From contig NZ_JACHND010000001.1 of assembly GCF_014205275.1 (NCBI RefSeq), forward strand, positions 1,550,001 through 1,614,000: DNA of 64,000 nt, written 5' to 3'. Position 1 is the stretch's first letter, and the number at the start of each line of letters is the position of its first letter. Source of the DNA: Sphaerisporangium siamense. Lineage in GTDB: Bacteria; Actinomycetota; Actinomycetes; Streptosporangiales; Streptosporangiaceae. Below the pieces are notes generated by a model that was not told where the DNA came from, searched no databases, and was given only the letters and a program-made list of their open reading frames with translations. The position numbers and the translations under genes were made by a program. Positions 40,565-47,945 of this stretch are shown here, piece after piece.

Positions 40565-41232
40565 CACGCCTCCATGGGGGTACGGCCGAGGACGATGTCG
40601 AACTGGTAGCCGAGCGCCCACTCCGGCTCGGTGAGGTCCAGGTCGAACCGGGACACGAGCCGCTGCCGCGCCGCGTCGTCCGGGATGGACTGGAAGATCG
40701 GGTCGAAGGGGAAGAGCGGGTCGCCGGGGAAGTACATCTGCGTGACCAGCCGCTGCGTGAACGCCGTCCCGAACACCGAGAAGTGGATGTGCGCGGGACG
40801 CCAGGCGTTGTGGTGGTTGCGCCACGGGTAGGCGCCCGGCTTGATCGTGACGAACCGGTACCGCCCCTCGTGGTCGGTCATGCACCGCCCGGCCCCGGTG
40901 AAGTTCGGGTCCAGCGGGGCGGGGTGCTGGTCGCCCTTGTGCGCGTACCGGCCCGCCGCGTTCGCCTGCCAGACCTCGACCAGCGTGCCGGCGACCGGGC
41001 GGCCGCCTGAGTCCACGACCCGGCCGGTGACGATGATGCGCTCCCCGATCGGCTCGCCCGCGTGCTGGCGGGTGAGGTCGTGGTCAAGCGGGGCGACCTC
41101 CTCGTGCCCGAAGACCGGCCCGGTGAGCTCGATCGCGTCGGGCCCGAGCTTCGGCATGACGAGCGGGTGCGCGGGCGCCCGCAGGATCGTGCTGCGGTAC
41201 GCGGGGCTGAGGTACGGGGGATGGATGTTCAA
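40564..41232 (-). CDS. pcaH: Protocatechuate 3,4-dioxygenase, beta subunit
   Basis: 222-residue catalytic beta chain. The non-haem Fe(III) ligands fall in AGRYAHKGDQ (Tyr), KPGAYPWRNHHNAWRPAHIH (Tyr, His, His), as in known PcaH. Product goes into the beta-ketoadipate pathway, but pcaB, pcaC, pcaD and pcaIJ are not in this window. It follows pobA by 43 bp, giving the operon pobA-pcaH-pcaG. Confidence 0.95.
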   Translation of the reverse strand: MNIHPPYLSPAYRSTILRAPAHPLVMPKLGPDAIELTGPVFGHEEVAPLDHDLTRQHAGEPIGERIIVTGRVVDSGGRPVAGTLVEVWQANAAGRYAHKGDQHPAPLDPNFTGAGRCMTDHEGRYRFVTIKPGAYPWRNHHNAWRPAHIHFSVFGTAFTQRLVTQMYFPGDPLFPFDPIFQSIPDDAARQRLVSRFDLDLTEPEWALGYQFDIVLGRTPMEA

Positions 41233-41275
41233 TGCGTGTTCCTTCGCGGATTCGGTGCGGTGGGGCCCGCCGGGG

Positions 41276-42448
41276 TCAGTCGCCCGGCTCGTAGGGGAGG
41301 CCCACGTAGTTCTCGGCCAGCGTCCGGGCGGCCGCGTCGGACGAGGTCACGTACTCCAGGTGGGAGGTCTGCAGGCGCCGGGCGTAGGAGTCGTCGGTGT
41401 CGAAGGTGTGCAGCAGCGTCGTCATCCACCAGGAGAAGTGCTGCGCCCGCCACACCCGTCGCAGGCACGCCCGCGAGTACCCGTCCAGCAGGTCGGCCGA
41501 ACCGGTCCCGTACCAGTGGGCCAGCGCCCGGGTCAGCACCCGCACGTCCGCGACGGCCAGGTTGAGGCCCTTGGCGCCCGTCGGCGGCACGATGTGCGCG
41601 GCGTCCCCGGCGAGGAAGAGGCGGCCGTACTGCATGGGCTCGGCCACGAAGCCGCGCATGGGGGTCACGCCCTTGTCGAGGATCTCGCCCGTGGTCAGCG
41701 TGAAGCCCGGCACCGTCTCCAGCCGGGTCCTCAGCTCGTCCCAGACGCGGTCGTCCGGCCACGCCGCGAGGTCCTCGTCCGGGGAGACCTGGAGGTAGAA
41801 CCTGCTGATCTCGGGGGAGCGCATGCTGTGCAGGGCGAAGCCCCGCTCGGTCCTCGCGTAGATCAGCTCGTCGGCGGACGGCCGCACCTTGGCGAGGACG
41901 CCGAGCCACGCGAAGGGGTACTCGCGCTCGTACGTGGTCAGCACACCCGGGGGGATGGACGGCCGTGAGACGCCGTGGAAGCCGTCGCAGCCCACGATGA
42001 AGTCGCAGTCGAGCCGCTCGCCGCCGAAGGTGAGGTACGGCCGGTCGGAGTCGATGTCGTGCAGGGCCACGTCGTCCACCTCGAACCGCACGTCGCCGCC
42101 GGCGGCGAGGCGTGCCGCGATGAGGTCCTTGACGATCTCCTGCTGCCCGTACACGGTGATCACGTGGCCGGGGACCAGCTTCTCGAAGGCGATGCGGTGC
42201 CCGGCGCCGCCGAACCTCAGCTCGATGCCCTCGTGGGGAAGGCCCTCGCGCAGCAGCCTCTCGCCCACGCCCGCCTCCACGAGCGTGTCCGTGGTCCCCT
42301 GCTCCAGCACCCCCGCGCGCACCCGCTTCTCGGCGTAGTCGCGGCTGCGCAGTTCCAGCACCACGGACTCGATGCCCTGAAGGTGGAGCAGATGGGAGAG
42401 CAGGAGACCGGCCGGACCCGCCCCGACGATCCCCACCTGTGTTCGCAT
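41276..42448 (-). CDS. pobA: 4-hydroxybenzoate 3-monooxygenase
   Basis: 390-residue flavoprotein hydroxylase that turns 4-hydroxybenzoate into protocatechuate using NAD(P)H and oxygen. The FAD motif GIVGAGPAGLLLSHLL is at the N-terminus, and GDAAHIVPPTGAKGLNLAVAD is the second FAD motif. First gene of the pobA-pcaH-pcaG operon, so its product feeds straight into the dioxygenase. I took ATG 42448 because it aligns with the family start; another ATG is at 42460. No ribosome site precedes either. Divergent from an IclR regulator. Confidence 0.95.
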   Translation of the reverse strand: MRTQVGIVGAGPAGLLLSHLLHLQGIESVVLELRSRDYAEKRVRAGVLEQGTTDTLVEAGVGERLLREGLPHEGIELRFGGAGHRIAFEKLVPGHVITVYGQQEIVKDLIAARLAAGGDVRFEVDDVALHDIDSDRPYLTFGGERLDCDFIVGCDGFHGVSRPSIPPGVLTTYEREYPFAWLGVLAKVRPSADELIYARTERGFALHSMRSPEISRFYLQVSPDEDLAAWPDDRVWDELRTRLETVPGFTLTTGEILDKGVTPMRGFVAEPMQYGRLFLAGDAAHIVPPTGAKGLNLAVADVRVLTRALAHWYGTGSADLLDGYSRACLRRVWRAQHFSWWMTTLLHTFDTDDSYARRLQTSHLEYVTSSDAAARTLAENYVGLPYEPGD

Positions 42449-42501
42449 ACAGGGAAGCATCCGGGCGAAGGGGCCCGGTCACGAGCTTCCGGTTCCGCTC
42501 A

Positions 42502-42537
42502 GTGGAAACTAGAGGCAAAATATCCACAGCATGTGGA
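42502..42537. promoter_or_regulatory. Candidate operator(s) between pobA and the IclR gene
   Basis: Two inverted repeats lie in the divergent spacer: ttcc-n7-ggaa (in ttccgctcagtggaa, about 42492-42506) and tccaca-gca-tgtgga (42523-42537). They are well placed for the adjacent IclR protein, but binding is inferred. The second also looks like back-to-back DnaA-box cores. Confidence 0.45.
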
Positions 42538-42612
42538 CGACGACCTGTGGACGCATCAGGGCAGGTGAGACTGCCGGCCCTGCTGGTTTCACGCATAGGA
42601 AAGGGGGCTGAC

Positions 42613-43380
42613 GTGGCGGGCGGGTCTCGCGAACCCGGACGCTCGGTGACATCCCGGGTGCTGGCCATCCTGCGCGCCTTCGACGGCGACCACCTCGGCC
42701 TCACGCTGAGTGAGATCTCCCGGCGCAGCGGCGTCGCCCTGACCACCACCCACCGCCTGGTCGGCGAGCTGGAGGCGTCCCAGGCCCTCACCCGCGCCCA
42801 GGACGGCCGCTACCGCATCGGCCTGCGCCTGTGGGAGATCGGCCACCTCGCCGCGGGACGTCTGCCCGAGATCGCCCACCCATGGCTCCAGGAGGTCTAC
42901 GCGACCACGGGAGAGAACGTCCACCTCGCCGTCCGCGACGGGCTCGACGTGCTCTATGTGGACAAGGTCCACGGCCGCCGCGCCGTGCCGATCGTCTCCC
43001 GCACCGGCACGCGCCTGCCCATGCACCCCACCGGCGTCGGCAAGGCCCTGCTGGCGCACGAGGCCGGCTGGTTCATCACCTCCTACCTCGAACGCAGGCT
43101 GGAACGGCCCACCCCGCACACCATCATCGAACCCGGGCGTCTGGCCCGCGAGCTGGCCTCGGTGCGCTCCCAGGGGTACGCCTTCACCTACGAGGAGATG
43201 TCGCTCGGATCCTGTTCGGCCGCGGCGCCCATAATCGTGGACGGCCGCCCGATCGCCGCCCTCGGCATCGTGCTCGCCTCCCGCCGGGCGCGCGAGCTGC
43301 CCCACATGGTCGACCCCCTGCGCGCCAGCGCCGCCCAGATCGCCCGCGCGTACGGCAAGGACTCGCCGTTCGTCACCTGA
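42613..43380 (+). CDS. IclR family transcriptional regulator (PobR/PcaR-like)
   Basis: 255-residue regulator with an N-terminal winged helix (about 14-75; SEISRRSGVALTTTHRLVGEL) and a C-terminal IclR effector domain (VHLAVRDGLDVLYVDKV, HPTGVGKALLAHE, SLGSCSAAAPI). It is divergent from pobA-pcaHG and probably controls that operon in response to 4-hydroxybenzoate or protocatechuate. The GTG at 42613 is preceded by GGAAAGGGGG; the open frame extends much further upstream without similarity. Confidence 0.92.
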   Translation: MAGGSREPGRSVTSRVLAILRAFDGDHLGLTLSEISRRSGVALTTTHRLVGELEASQALTRAQDGRYRIGLRLWEIGHLAAGRLPEIAHPWLQEVYATTGENVHLAVRDGLDVLYVDKVHGRRAVPIVSRTGTRLPMHPTGVGKALLAHEAGWFITSYLERRLERPTPHTIIEPGRLARELASVRSQGYAFTYEEMSLGSCSAAAPIIVDGRPIAALGIVLASRRARELPHMVDPLRASAAQIARAYGKDSPFVT

Positions 43381-43475
43381 CCGCCCGGGCGGCCGAATCT
43401 CGCGGCGTACCTGTCACAGGCTGTCAGCCTCACCGGCCAGGATGGACGGCACGTCCACCAGCGAGGAGAACCGCC

Positions 43476-43868
43476 ATGCCACGTGCCGAGGGCACTTTCG
43501 CCATAGACAGCTGGGAGCCCCAGACCTACGACGAGCGTGAGGGGGCCACCCTCAGCCGGGTGCGCGTCACCAAGACGTTCCACGGCGGCCTGGAAGGCGC
43601 CAGCAGCACCGACATCCTGACCGCGGTCGCCCAGGTGGAGACCTCGGCCGCCTACGGCGGGTTCGAGCGCTTCACCGGCACCCTCCACGGGCGCCAGGGC
43701 ACCTTCGTCCTGCACCACACCGCCACCAGCGCCGGCGACCGGCAGACGCTGCACTGGACCGTGCTGCCGGACTCGGGCACCGGCGAGCTCAAGGGCATCA
43801 CGGGGGGCGGCGGCATCGTCAACGACGGCGGCGCGCACTCCTACCACCTCGACTACGAGCTCGGCTGA
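43476..43868 (+). CDS. DUF3224 domain-containing protein
   Basis: 130-residue protein of the DUF3224 family, a small beta-barrel of unknown role. Conserved parts are GTFAIDSWEPQTYDE, GFERFTGTLHGRQGTFVLHH and the C-terminal GTGELKGITGGGGI. ATG with GAGGAG upstream. Such genes are often found beside YafY-type regulators, as here; the 3' ends of the two genes overlap by 16 bases (convergent). Confidence 0.9.
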   Translation: MPRAEGTFAIDSWEPQTYDEREGATLSRVRVTKTFHGGLEGASSTDILTAVAQVETSAAYGGFERFTGTLHGRQGTFVLHHTATSAGDRQTLHWTVLPDSGTGELKGITGGGGIVNDGGAHSYHLDYELG

Positions 43869-44866
43869 CCTGCCGGCGACAGCGCCAGGTACATCCCGGC
43901 CAGCTCGCGCGCCGTCGCCTCCAGCCGGTCGCGCAGCTCGCACGGCGCCAGCACCTCGACCTGGGACCCGAGCTTCATGAACTCGGTCTCGGCGTGGTCG
44001 AGCGACTCGATGGGCACCACGGCCGTCACCCAGCCGTCGCCGTCCCGGCCCGCCCCCGACGGCGTCGCGGTCCTGTCCACGGCCTCGGCCACCGCGCTGC
44101 TCATCACCTCGCGCAGGCGCCTGCGCCCCTTGGGAGACAGACGTATCGTCGCCTCGCCCTGGTAGAGCCTGCTCCGGAACTCCACGAGGAAGGACCTCCA
44201 GTAGGCCGCCAGGTCGAAGTCGCACGGCCGCTCGAACGTCTCGTCCAGCACCTCAAGCTCCTGCACATGGTGCACCCGGTACGTCCTGACGTGCTCGCCG
44301 CGCCGCGCCACCAGGTACCACTTGCCGCCCTTGAGCACGATCGCGTACGGGTCGAGCAGGCGGACGACCTCGGCGGGCTCCCTCCAGCGGCGGTAGCGCA
44401 CCTGGATGCGGCGCTGGTTCCACACGGCGTCGGCGATGGGGGCCAGGTGCGGCGAGCGGTCGCCGTCGTAGTACCAGCCGTGCGCGTCCAGGTGGAACCG
44501 CTCCTGGATGCGCGCCGCCCGATCCCGCAGCTCCGGCGGTAGCGCCGCCTGCAGCTTGAGCTGCGCCGCGGCGACCACGGCGCCGAGCCCCAGCTCGGCG
44601 GCCGGCCCCGGCATGCCCGCCATGAAGAGCGCCTCGGCCTCCTCGCTGGTGAGGCCGGTCAGCCGGGTACGGTAGCCGTCCAGGAGCTGGTAACCCCCGG
44701 CGGGCCCGGCGTCCCCGTACAGCGGTACACCCGCGGCGTGCAGCGACTCGACGTCGCGGTAGATCGTGCGGACCGACACCTCCAGCAGGTCGGCGAGCTG
44801 TCGTGCGGTCAGCCTGCCGCGCGCCTGAAGCAGCAGAAGGATGGAAAGCAGCCGGCTCGCGCGCAT
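43853..44866 (-). CDS. YafY-type WYL-domain transcriptional regulator
   Basis: 337-residue regulator: an N-terminal HTH_11 winged helix (about 1-60; LTARQLADLLEVSVRTIYRDVESLH), then a WYL domain (about 135-210, with GKWYLVARRGEHVRTYRVHHV) and a C-terminal WCX-like extension. WYL domains often sense small ligands or nucleic acids. A perfect palindrome immediately upstream of the start overlaps the promoter of the divergent gene, so it likely represses itself and that gene. Confidence 0.92.
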   Translation of the reverse strand: MRASRLLSILLLLQARGRLTARQLADLLEVSVRTIYRDVESLHAAGVPLYGDAGPAGGYQLLDGYRTRLTGLTSEEAEALFMAGMPGPAAELGLGAVVAAAQLKLQAALPPELRDRAARIQERFHLDAHGWYYDGDRSPHLAPIADAVWNQRRIQVRYRRWREPAEVVRLLDPYAIVLKGGKWYLVARRGEHVRTYRVHHVQELEVLDETFERPCDFDLAAYWRSFLVEFRSRLYQGEATIRLSPKGRRRLREVMSSAVAEAVDRTATPSGAGRDGDGWVTAVVPIESLDHAETEFMKLGSQVEVLAPCELRDRLEATARELAGMYLALSPAGQPSS

Positions 44867-44867
44867 T

Positions 44868-44888
44868 CACTGACAATACGTGTCAGTG
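44868..44888. promoter_or_regulatory. Palindromic operator of the WYL regulator
   Basis: Perfect inverted repeat cactgaca-n5-tgtcagtg in the 43-bp divergent spacer, 2 bases before the regulator start codon. It lies just upstream of a -10-like TACCGT (44898-44903) for the divergent gene, covering the -35 position. Confidence 0.75.
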
Positions 44889-44909
44889 TGCCGCTCGTAC
44901 CGTCCAATC

Positions 44910-45386
44910 GTGCCTTTCACCGAGAAGTTCCTTCGTGTCCCGGGGACGATCGGCGTCGACGGACGCCACGTCAAGCGTTACCACGTCAGCACCCTCGACA
45001 CCGAGATAGAGCCGGAGGTCCAGCGGGCGGCGTACGCCTTCCTGCCCCGCCTGCTGCCCGGCCCCGACGACACGCCGCCCGCCGCCTTCGCCGTCCTGCA
45101 CCGGGGGAGCGGCACGGCCTGCTACCTCAACGCCTACACCTGGGTCTGGGACAACGTGCTCGAATGCCACACGGCCGCCGCCGGAGTGCCCTTCCTCGGC
45201 TGCGACGACACCGACCCCACCCACTTCAAGGAGCTCGCCAGGCCGTGGATCGGCTGCGTGTGGGAGCTGCCGCCCCTGGAACACGAGCGGGCCGCCTGGG
45301 TACGGCACATGCTCGCCCCGGACGCGCCCCTCCTCCCCGCCTACCTGGCCGACACGCTCCCGGAGGGCCGGGTCGGCGGCGGCTGA
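44910..45386 (+). CDS. Hypothetical protein divergent from the WYL regulator
   Basis: 158-residue protein with no recognised family. It starts MPFTEKFLRVPGTIGVDG and has aromatic-rich segments (CYLNAYTWVWDNVLECHTAAAG, split by acidic stretches) and WIGCVWELPPLEHERAAWV. The GTG at 44910 lies 6 bases after the -10-like TACCGT, so the mRNA is probably leaderless; the frame is open 10 codons further upstream, across the operator. Likely the target of the divergent regulator, and perhaps an enzyme on the same small molecule. Confidence 0.7.
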   Translation: MPFTEKFLRVPGTIGVDGRHVKRYHVSTLDTEIEPEVQRAAYAFLPRLLPGPDDTPPAAFAVLHRGSGTACYLNAYTWVWDNVLECHTAAAGVPFLGCDDTDPTHFKELARPWIGCVWELPPLEHERAAWVRHMLAPDAPLLPAYLADTLPEGRVGGG

Positions 45387-45553
45387 GATATGTGCAGACG
45401 GCTGATTGTCCGCTATCAGACGAAACTTGCGGCGTGAGATATCTCGACACGGTAGTTCGTGGCTGTAGTGCCTGATCAGCGGCTTGACGGACACTTACCT
45501 CAAGGCCCTGACCTCCTTACGGATGTCGGGAAGCCCGGGCCGTATCGCAAGAT

Positions 45554-45562
45554 TGTGGATAA
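45554..45562. promoter_or_regulatory. Isolated perfect DnaA box upstream of the DLW-39 gene
   Basis: tgtggataa (inverse of TTATCCACA) in the 294-bp gap before the DLW-39 gene, about 33 kb from oriC. A TAGGCT at 45603-45608 is a possible -10 for that gene. Confidence 0.45.
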
Positions 45563-45680
45563 CCGCTTTCCGGGCGGTCCGGGGAGGGAGCCGATCCCTT
45601 GCTAGGCTGCAAGCATCTATTAGGAACCCGGCGTCGTCTCATCCCCTGCTGATGGGACCGTTGAGAAGTGGGGTCACACC

Positions 45681-45800
45681 GTGAAGAAGCTGCTCGTTCT
45701 CGCGCTCGTTGCCCTCGGGGGGCTGCTCGTCTGGCGCAAGGTTCAGGCCGACCGCGCCGAGCTGGACCTGTGGACCGAGGCCACCGGCAGCGAGAACTGA
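45681..45800 (+). CDS. DLW-39 family protein
   Basis: 39-residue actinobacterial small protein reading MKKLLVLALVALGGLLVW, then RKVQADRAELDLWTEATGSEN. It has one hydrophobic helix at the N-terminus and the conserved D-L-W (29-31). GTG start at 45681. The family is normally found near gyrA, tRNA-Ile and tRNA-Ala; here it lies 0.8 kb before tRNA-Ala. Function unknown. Exact family length. Confidence 0.9.
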   Translation: MKKLLVLALVALGGLLVWRKVQADRAELDLWTEATGSEN

Positions 45801-45860
45801 TCATTCCTGGTCGCCCGTGCGGGTGCGTTGATGGTTCTAGGTCACGTCGGAGGTGACGGC

Positions 45861-46586
45861 ATGACGAGCGCCTCACCCATCAAACTGGCCTGCCTCGATC
45901 TGGCCGGCACCACCATCGGTGACGTCGCCATGGTGGAGCGGGCGTTCGCCGAGGCGATCGCCACTCAGGGCATAGTCCCCGGGACCGGGGCGTACGCGCG
46001 TGCCATGGTGCACGTGCACCGGTCCCGGGGCTGCCCCAAGATAGAGGTCTTCCGCGGCATCTTCCCCGGCAACGAGGCCCAGGCGCAGGCGGCCAACCTG
46101 ACGTTCGAACGTTCCTACGAGGACGCCATCGAGCGCGCGGGGCTCTACCCCGTCCCCGGCACCGTCGAGGCCCTGGAGAAGCTCCGCGCCGCCGACGTCA
46201 AGATCTGCCTCATCACCGGCTTCAGCCGGGGCACCCTCGGCCGCGTGCTCAACGCCATCGGCTGGATGGACAAGGTCGACCTCGCCCTGTGCCCCCAGGA
46301 CGCCGGCCGCGGCCGCCCCTGGCCCGACATGGTGCTCACCGCCATGCTCCGCCTCCGCATCGACGACGTCCGCCAGGTCGCCGTCGCCGGCGACTCCGAG
46401 AGCGACATGCTCAGCGGCAGCCGCGCGGGCGCCTCCATCGTCGCCGGCGTCCTCACCGGCGTCCACAGCCGCGAACGCCTCCTCCACGGCGGCGCCACCA
46501 CCATCATCGACTCCATCGCCGACTTCCCCACCTTGATCCTCAACAGCCACCAAACCCCCGCACCAGTAGCCACCTCCGCCCGGTAG
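45861..46586 (+). CDS. HAD family hydrolase (phosphonatase-like)
   Basis: 241-residue HAD-superfamily enzyme resembling phosphonoacetaldehyde hydrolase-like proteins. Motif I is LDLAGTTI (the usual DxAGT form), motif II is CLITGFS, and motif IV is VAGDSESDMLSG. It probably removes phosphate or cleaves a C-P bond in a small molecule; the substrate is unknown. ATG with GGAGGTGA upstream. It ends 16 bases before tRNA-Ala, overlapping that gene's likely -10 (TAGGCT at 46584-46589). Confidence 0.9.
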   Translation: MTSASPIKLACLDLAGTTIGDVAMVERAFAEAIATQGIVPGTGAYARAMVHVHRSRGCPKIEVFRGIFPGNEAQAQAANLTFERSYEDAIERAGLYPVPGTVEALEKLRAADVKICLITGFSRGTLGRVLNAIGWMDKVDLALCPQDAGRGRPWPDMVLTAMLRLRIDDVRQVAVAGDSESDMLSGSRAGASIVAGVLTGVHSRERLLHGGATTIIDSIADFPTLILNSHQTPAPVATSAR

Positions 46587-46602
46587 GCTGTCCCAAGTAC
46601 AA

Positions 46603-46675
46603 GGGGCCTTAGCTCAGCTGGCAGAGCGCCTGCTTTGCAAGCAGGATGTCAGGAGTTCGAATCTCCTAGGCTCCA
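46603..46675 (+). tRNA. tRNA-Ala (TGC anticodon)
   Basis: 73-nt cloverleaf. The acceptor ggggcct pairs with aggctcc (one G-T), the anticodon arm cctgctttgcaagcagg gives TGC, and the T-arm is aggagttcgaatctcct. CCA is not encoded. It marks the left end of a likely island: two degenerate copies of its 3' half lie downstream. Confidence 0.98.
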
Positions 46676-46682
46676 CCCCAGG

Positions 46683-46717
46683 TAATGGCCACTTCCATGA
46701 TCGGGAAGTGGCCATTA
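46683..46717 (+). terminator. Terminator after tRNA-Ala
   Basis: 14-bp perfect stem (taatggccacttcc and complement) with a 7-base loop, 7 bases after the tRNA. Confidence 0.8.
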
Positions 46718-47424
46718 CGATCTTGAATCGTGTCAAAGGCTTGCGACGCCGAACGAGCCTGTGCTGAGTTACCACCAGCCGGTGTACACCTAGGTGGTGG
46801 AGATTCGATCTTTGATCGAAGGAGCCGCTACGGTCACTACGGACGGGCTCCAGGCTGGAGAATGGGCGCTTAGTGACACCCGTACGGGTATGACCATGGT
46901 CAGATGGGAGACGTGGCGCACTCGGCGACGCGGGCAGCGAGCTCGTGGAACGCCACGGGGGTGGGAATGATGGTCCGCGGTCGCGCCAGCGACACCCGCG
47001 CCTGAGTGCCCAATGCCGTGTCCAGCGCCGAGGTCGGTGTGACGTAAAACTCGCAGTCGGCGGCCGCCTCGGAGTCGAGCATCGTGATGTCCGTTCTATT
47101 GGGTGGGTAGGTCACCTGCTTGCCTGGAGATAGTGGCGGTCAGTTGGCCAAACCGGATCGGCATCGCCAGGGAGGCGCAGGAGGCCGCACAAGGCGACAC
47201 GCTGCCAGGTTGAGTTGAGCACGATCATTTGAGGCCCTTGCTCGCACAGGACTGCGGGGACCCAGACATTCACCTGTCTGAGCTTGTCGACAGCCATTGG
47301 CTGGTCGAGAGGTTGCCTCTCGCCTGGGGCTCCGGCGTGCTACGCCGTGTTTCCCTTGTCAGAGGCCGACCGAAAAGGTCGGCTGTAATTCGCCGCTGGG
47401 CGTCCTTCATGCGTTCATACGTGC
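46718..47424. other. Gene-poor stretch after tRNA-Ala
   Basis: About 700 bases with lower GC than the surroundings and no convincing gene. Short open frames on the minus strand (46900-47115, 71 codons; 47112-47297, 61 codons) match nothing I know and lack good ribosome sites. It looks like eroded sequence at the edge of an island. Confidence 0.45.
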
Positions 47425-47810
47425 TCAGCGTGGCCGTGTGACCGGGACCACGGTGAGCAGGTGGTCCAGGCCTTTGAAATCCTTCGCGTTGCAGGTGTAC
47501 AGGGGGAGCCGGTTCGTGATCGACACGCAGGCGATCATCAGGTCCGCTGTTCGGGGGCGGGGTTTGCGGCCGGAGGCGATGACGGCGGTCCACAGTTGGC
47601 CGTACTCACGGGCGGCGGTGTCGTCGAAGGGCAGGGGGTCGAACTCGGCTTCGGCCGTCTGCAGGATCTTCATCCGCTGGGCGAGTTCCTACCCCCCGGT
47701 GGCCACCAGCACGCCGACCGACAGTTCTGCGGTGGTGATGGCGCTGATCATCATCTCGTCCGGTAGCTCGGCGGGGTCGATTCCGGCACGCAAAATGAGG
47801 ATGTTGGTAG
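47425..47810 (-). pseudogene. VapC-like PIN-domain toxin remnant
   Basis: The C-terminal half (82 codons from 47673) reads like a PIN ribonuclease: AEFDPLPFDDTAAREYGQLW, then RTADLMIACV and LPLYTCNAKDFKGLDHLL, with the acidic metal-ligand pattern. Upstream in the same frame the N-terminal half is also recognisable (LILRAGIDPAELPDEMMI, then SAITTAELSVGVLVATGG), but a TAG at 47689-47691 interrupts it. The usual first aspartate is lost (PTNILI instead of DTNILI-like). No antitoxin gene is visible. So this is a dead VapC. Confidence 0.75.
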
Positions 47811-47933
47811 GTACGGGGCAGCGTCTCCTCTCGGATGGCGTTGCTCAATGCAGCCTGTCGCGTCCCGCGCGAAGTCCCTGCCCGGGTGAACGGCGGCCGC
47901 CCCATCGCGGCGGCTGATTCGCGCCGCGCGGGC

Positions 47934-47939
47934 TAGGCT
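47934..47939 (+). promoter_or_regulatory. -10-like TAGGCT before the ECF41 sigma gene
   Basis: TAGGCT ends 6 bases before the ATG at 47946, and there is no ribosome site, suggesting a leaderless message. Confidence 0.45.
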
Positions 47940-47945
47940 CGGGCC

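Noticed and set aside
42523..42537. tccaca-gca-tgtgga considered as part of an origin or DnaA control site
   Set aside because: It lies in a catabolic promoter region far from oriC beside an IclR gene, so an operator is the simpler reading; kept only as a candidate operator.
46900..47297. Two short minus-strand frames after tRNA-Ala (71 and 61 codons)
   Set aside because: No recognised family, poor ribosome sites and gene-poor surroundings; treated as eroded sequence.
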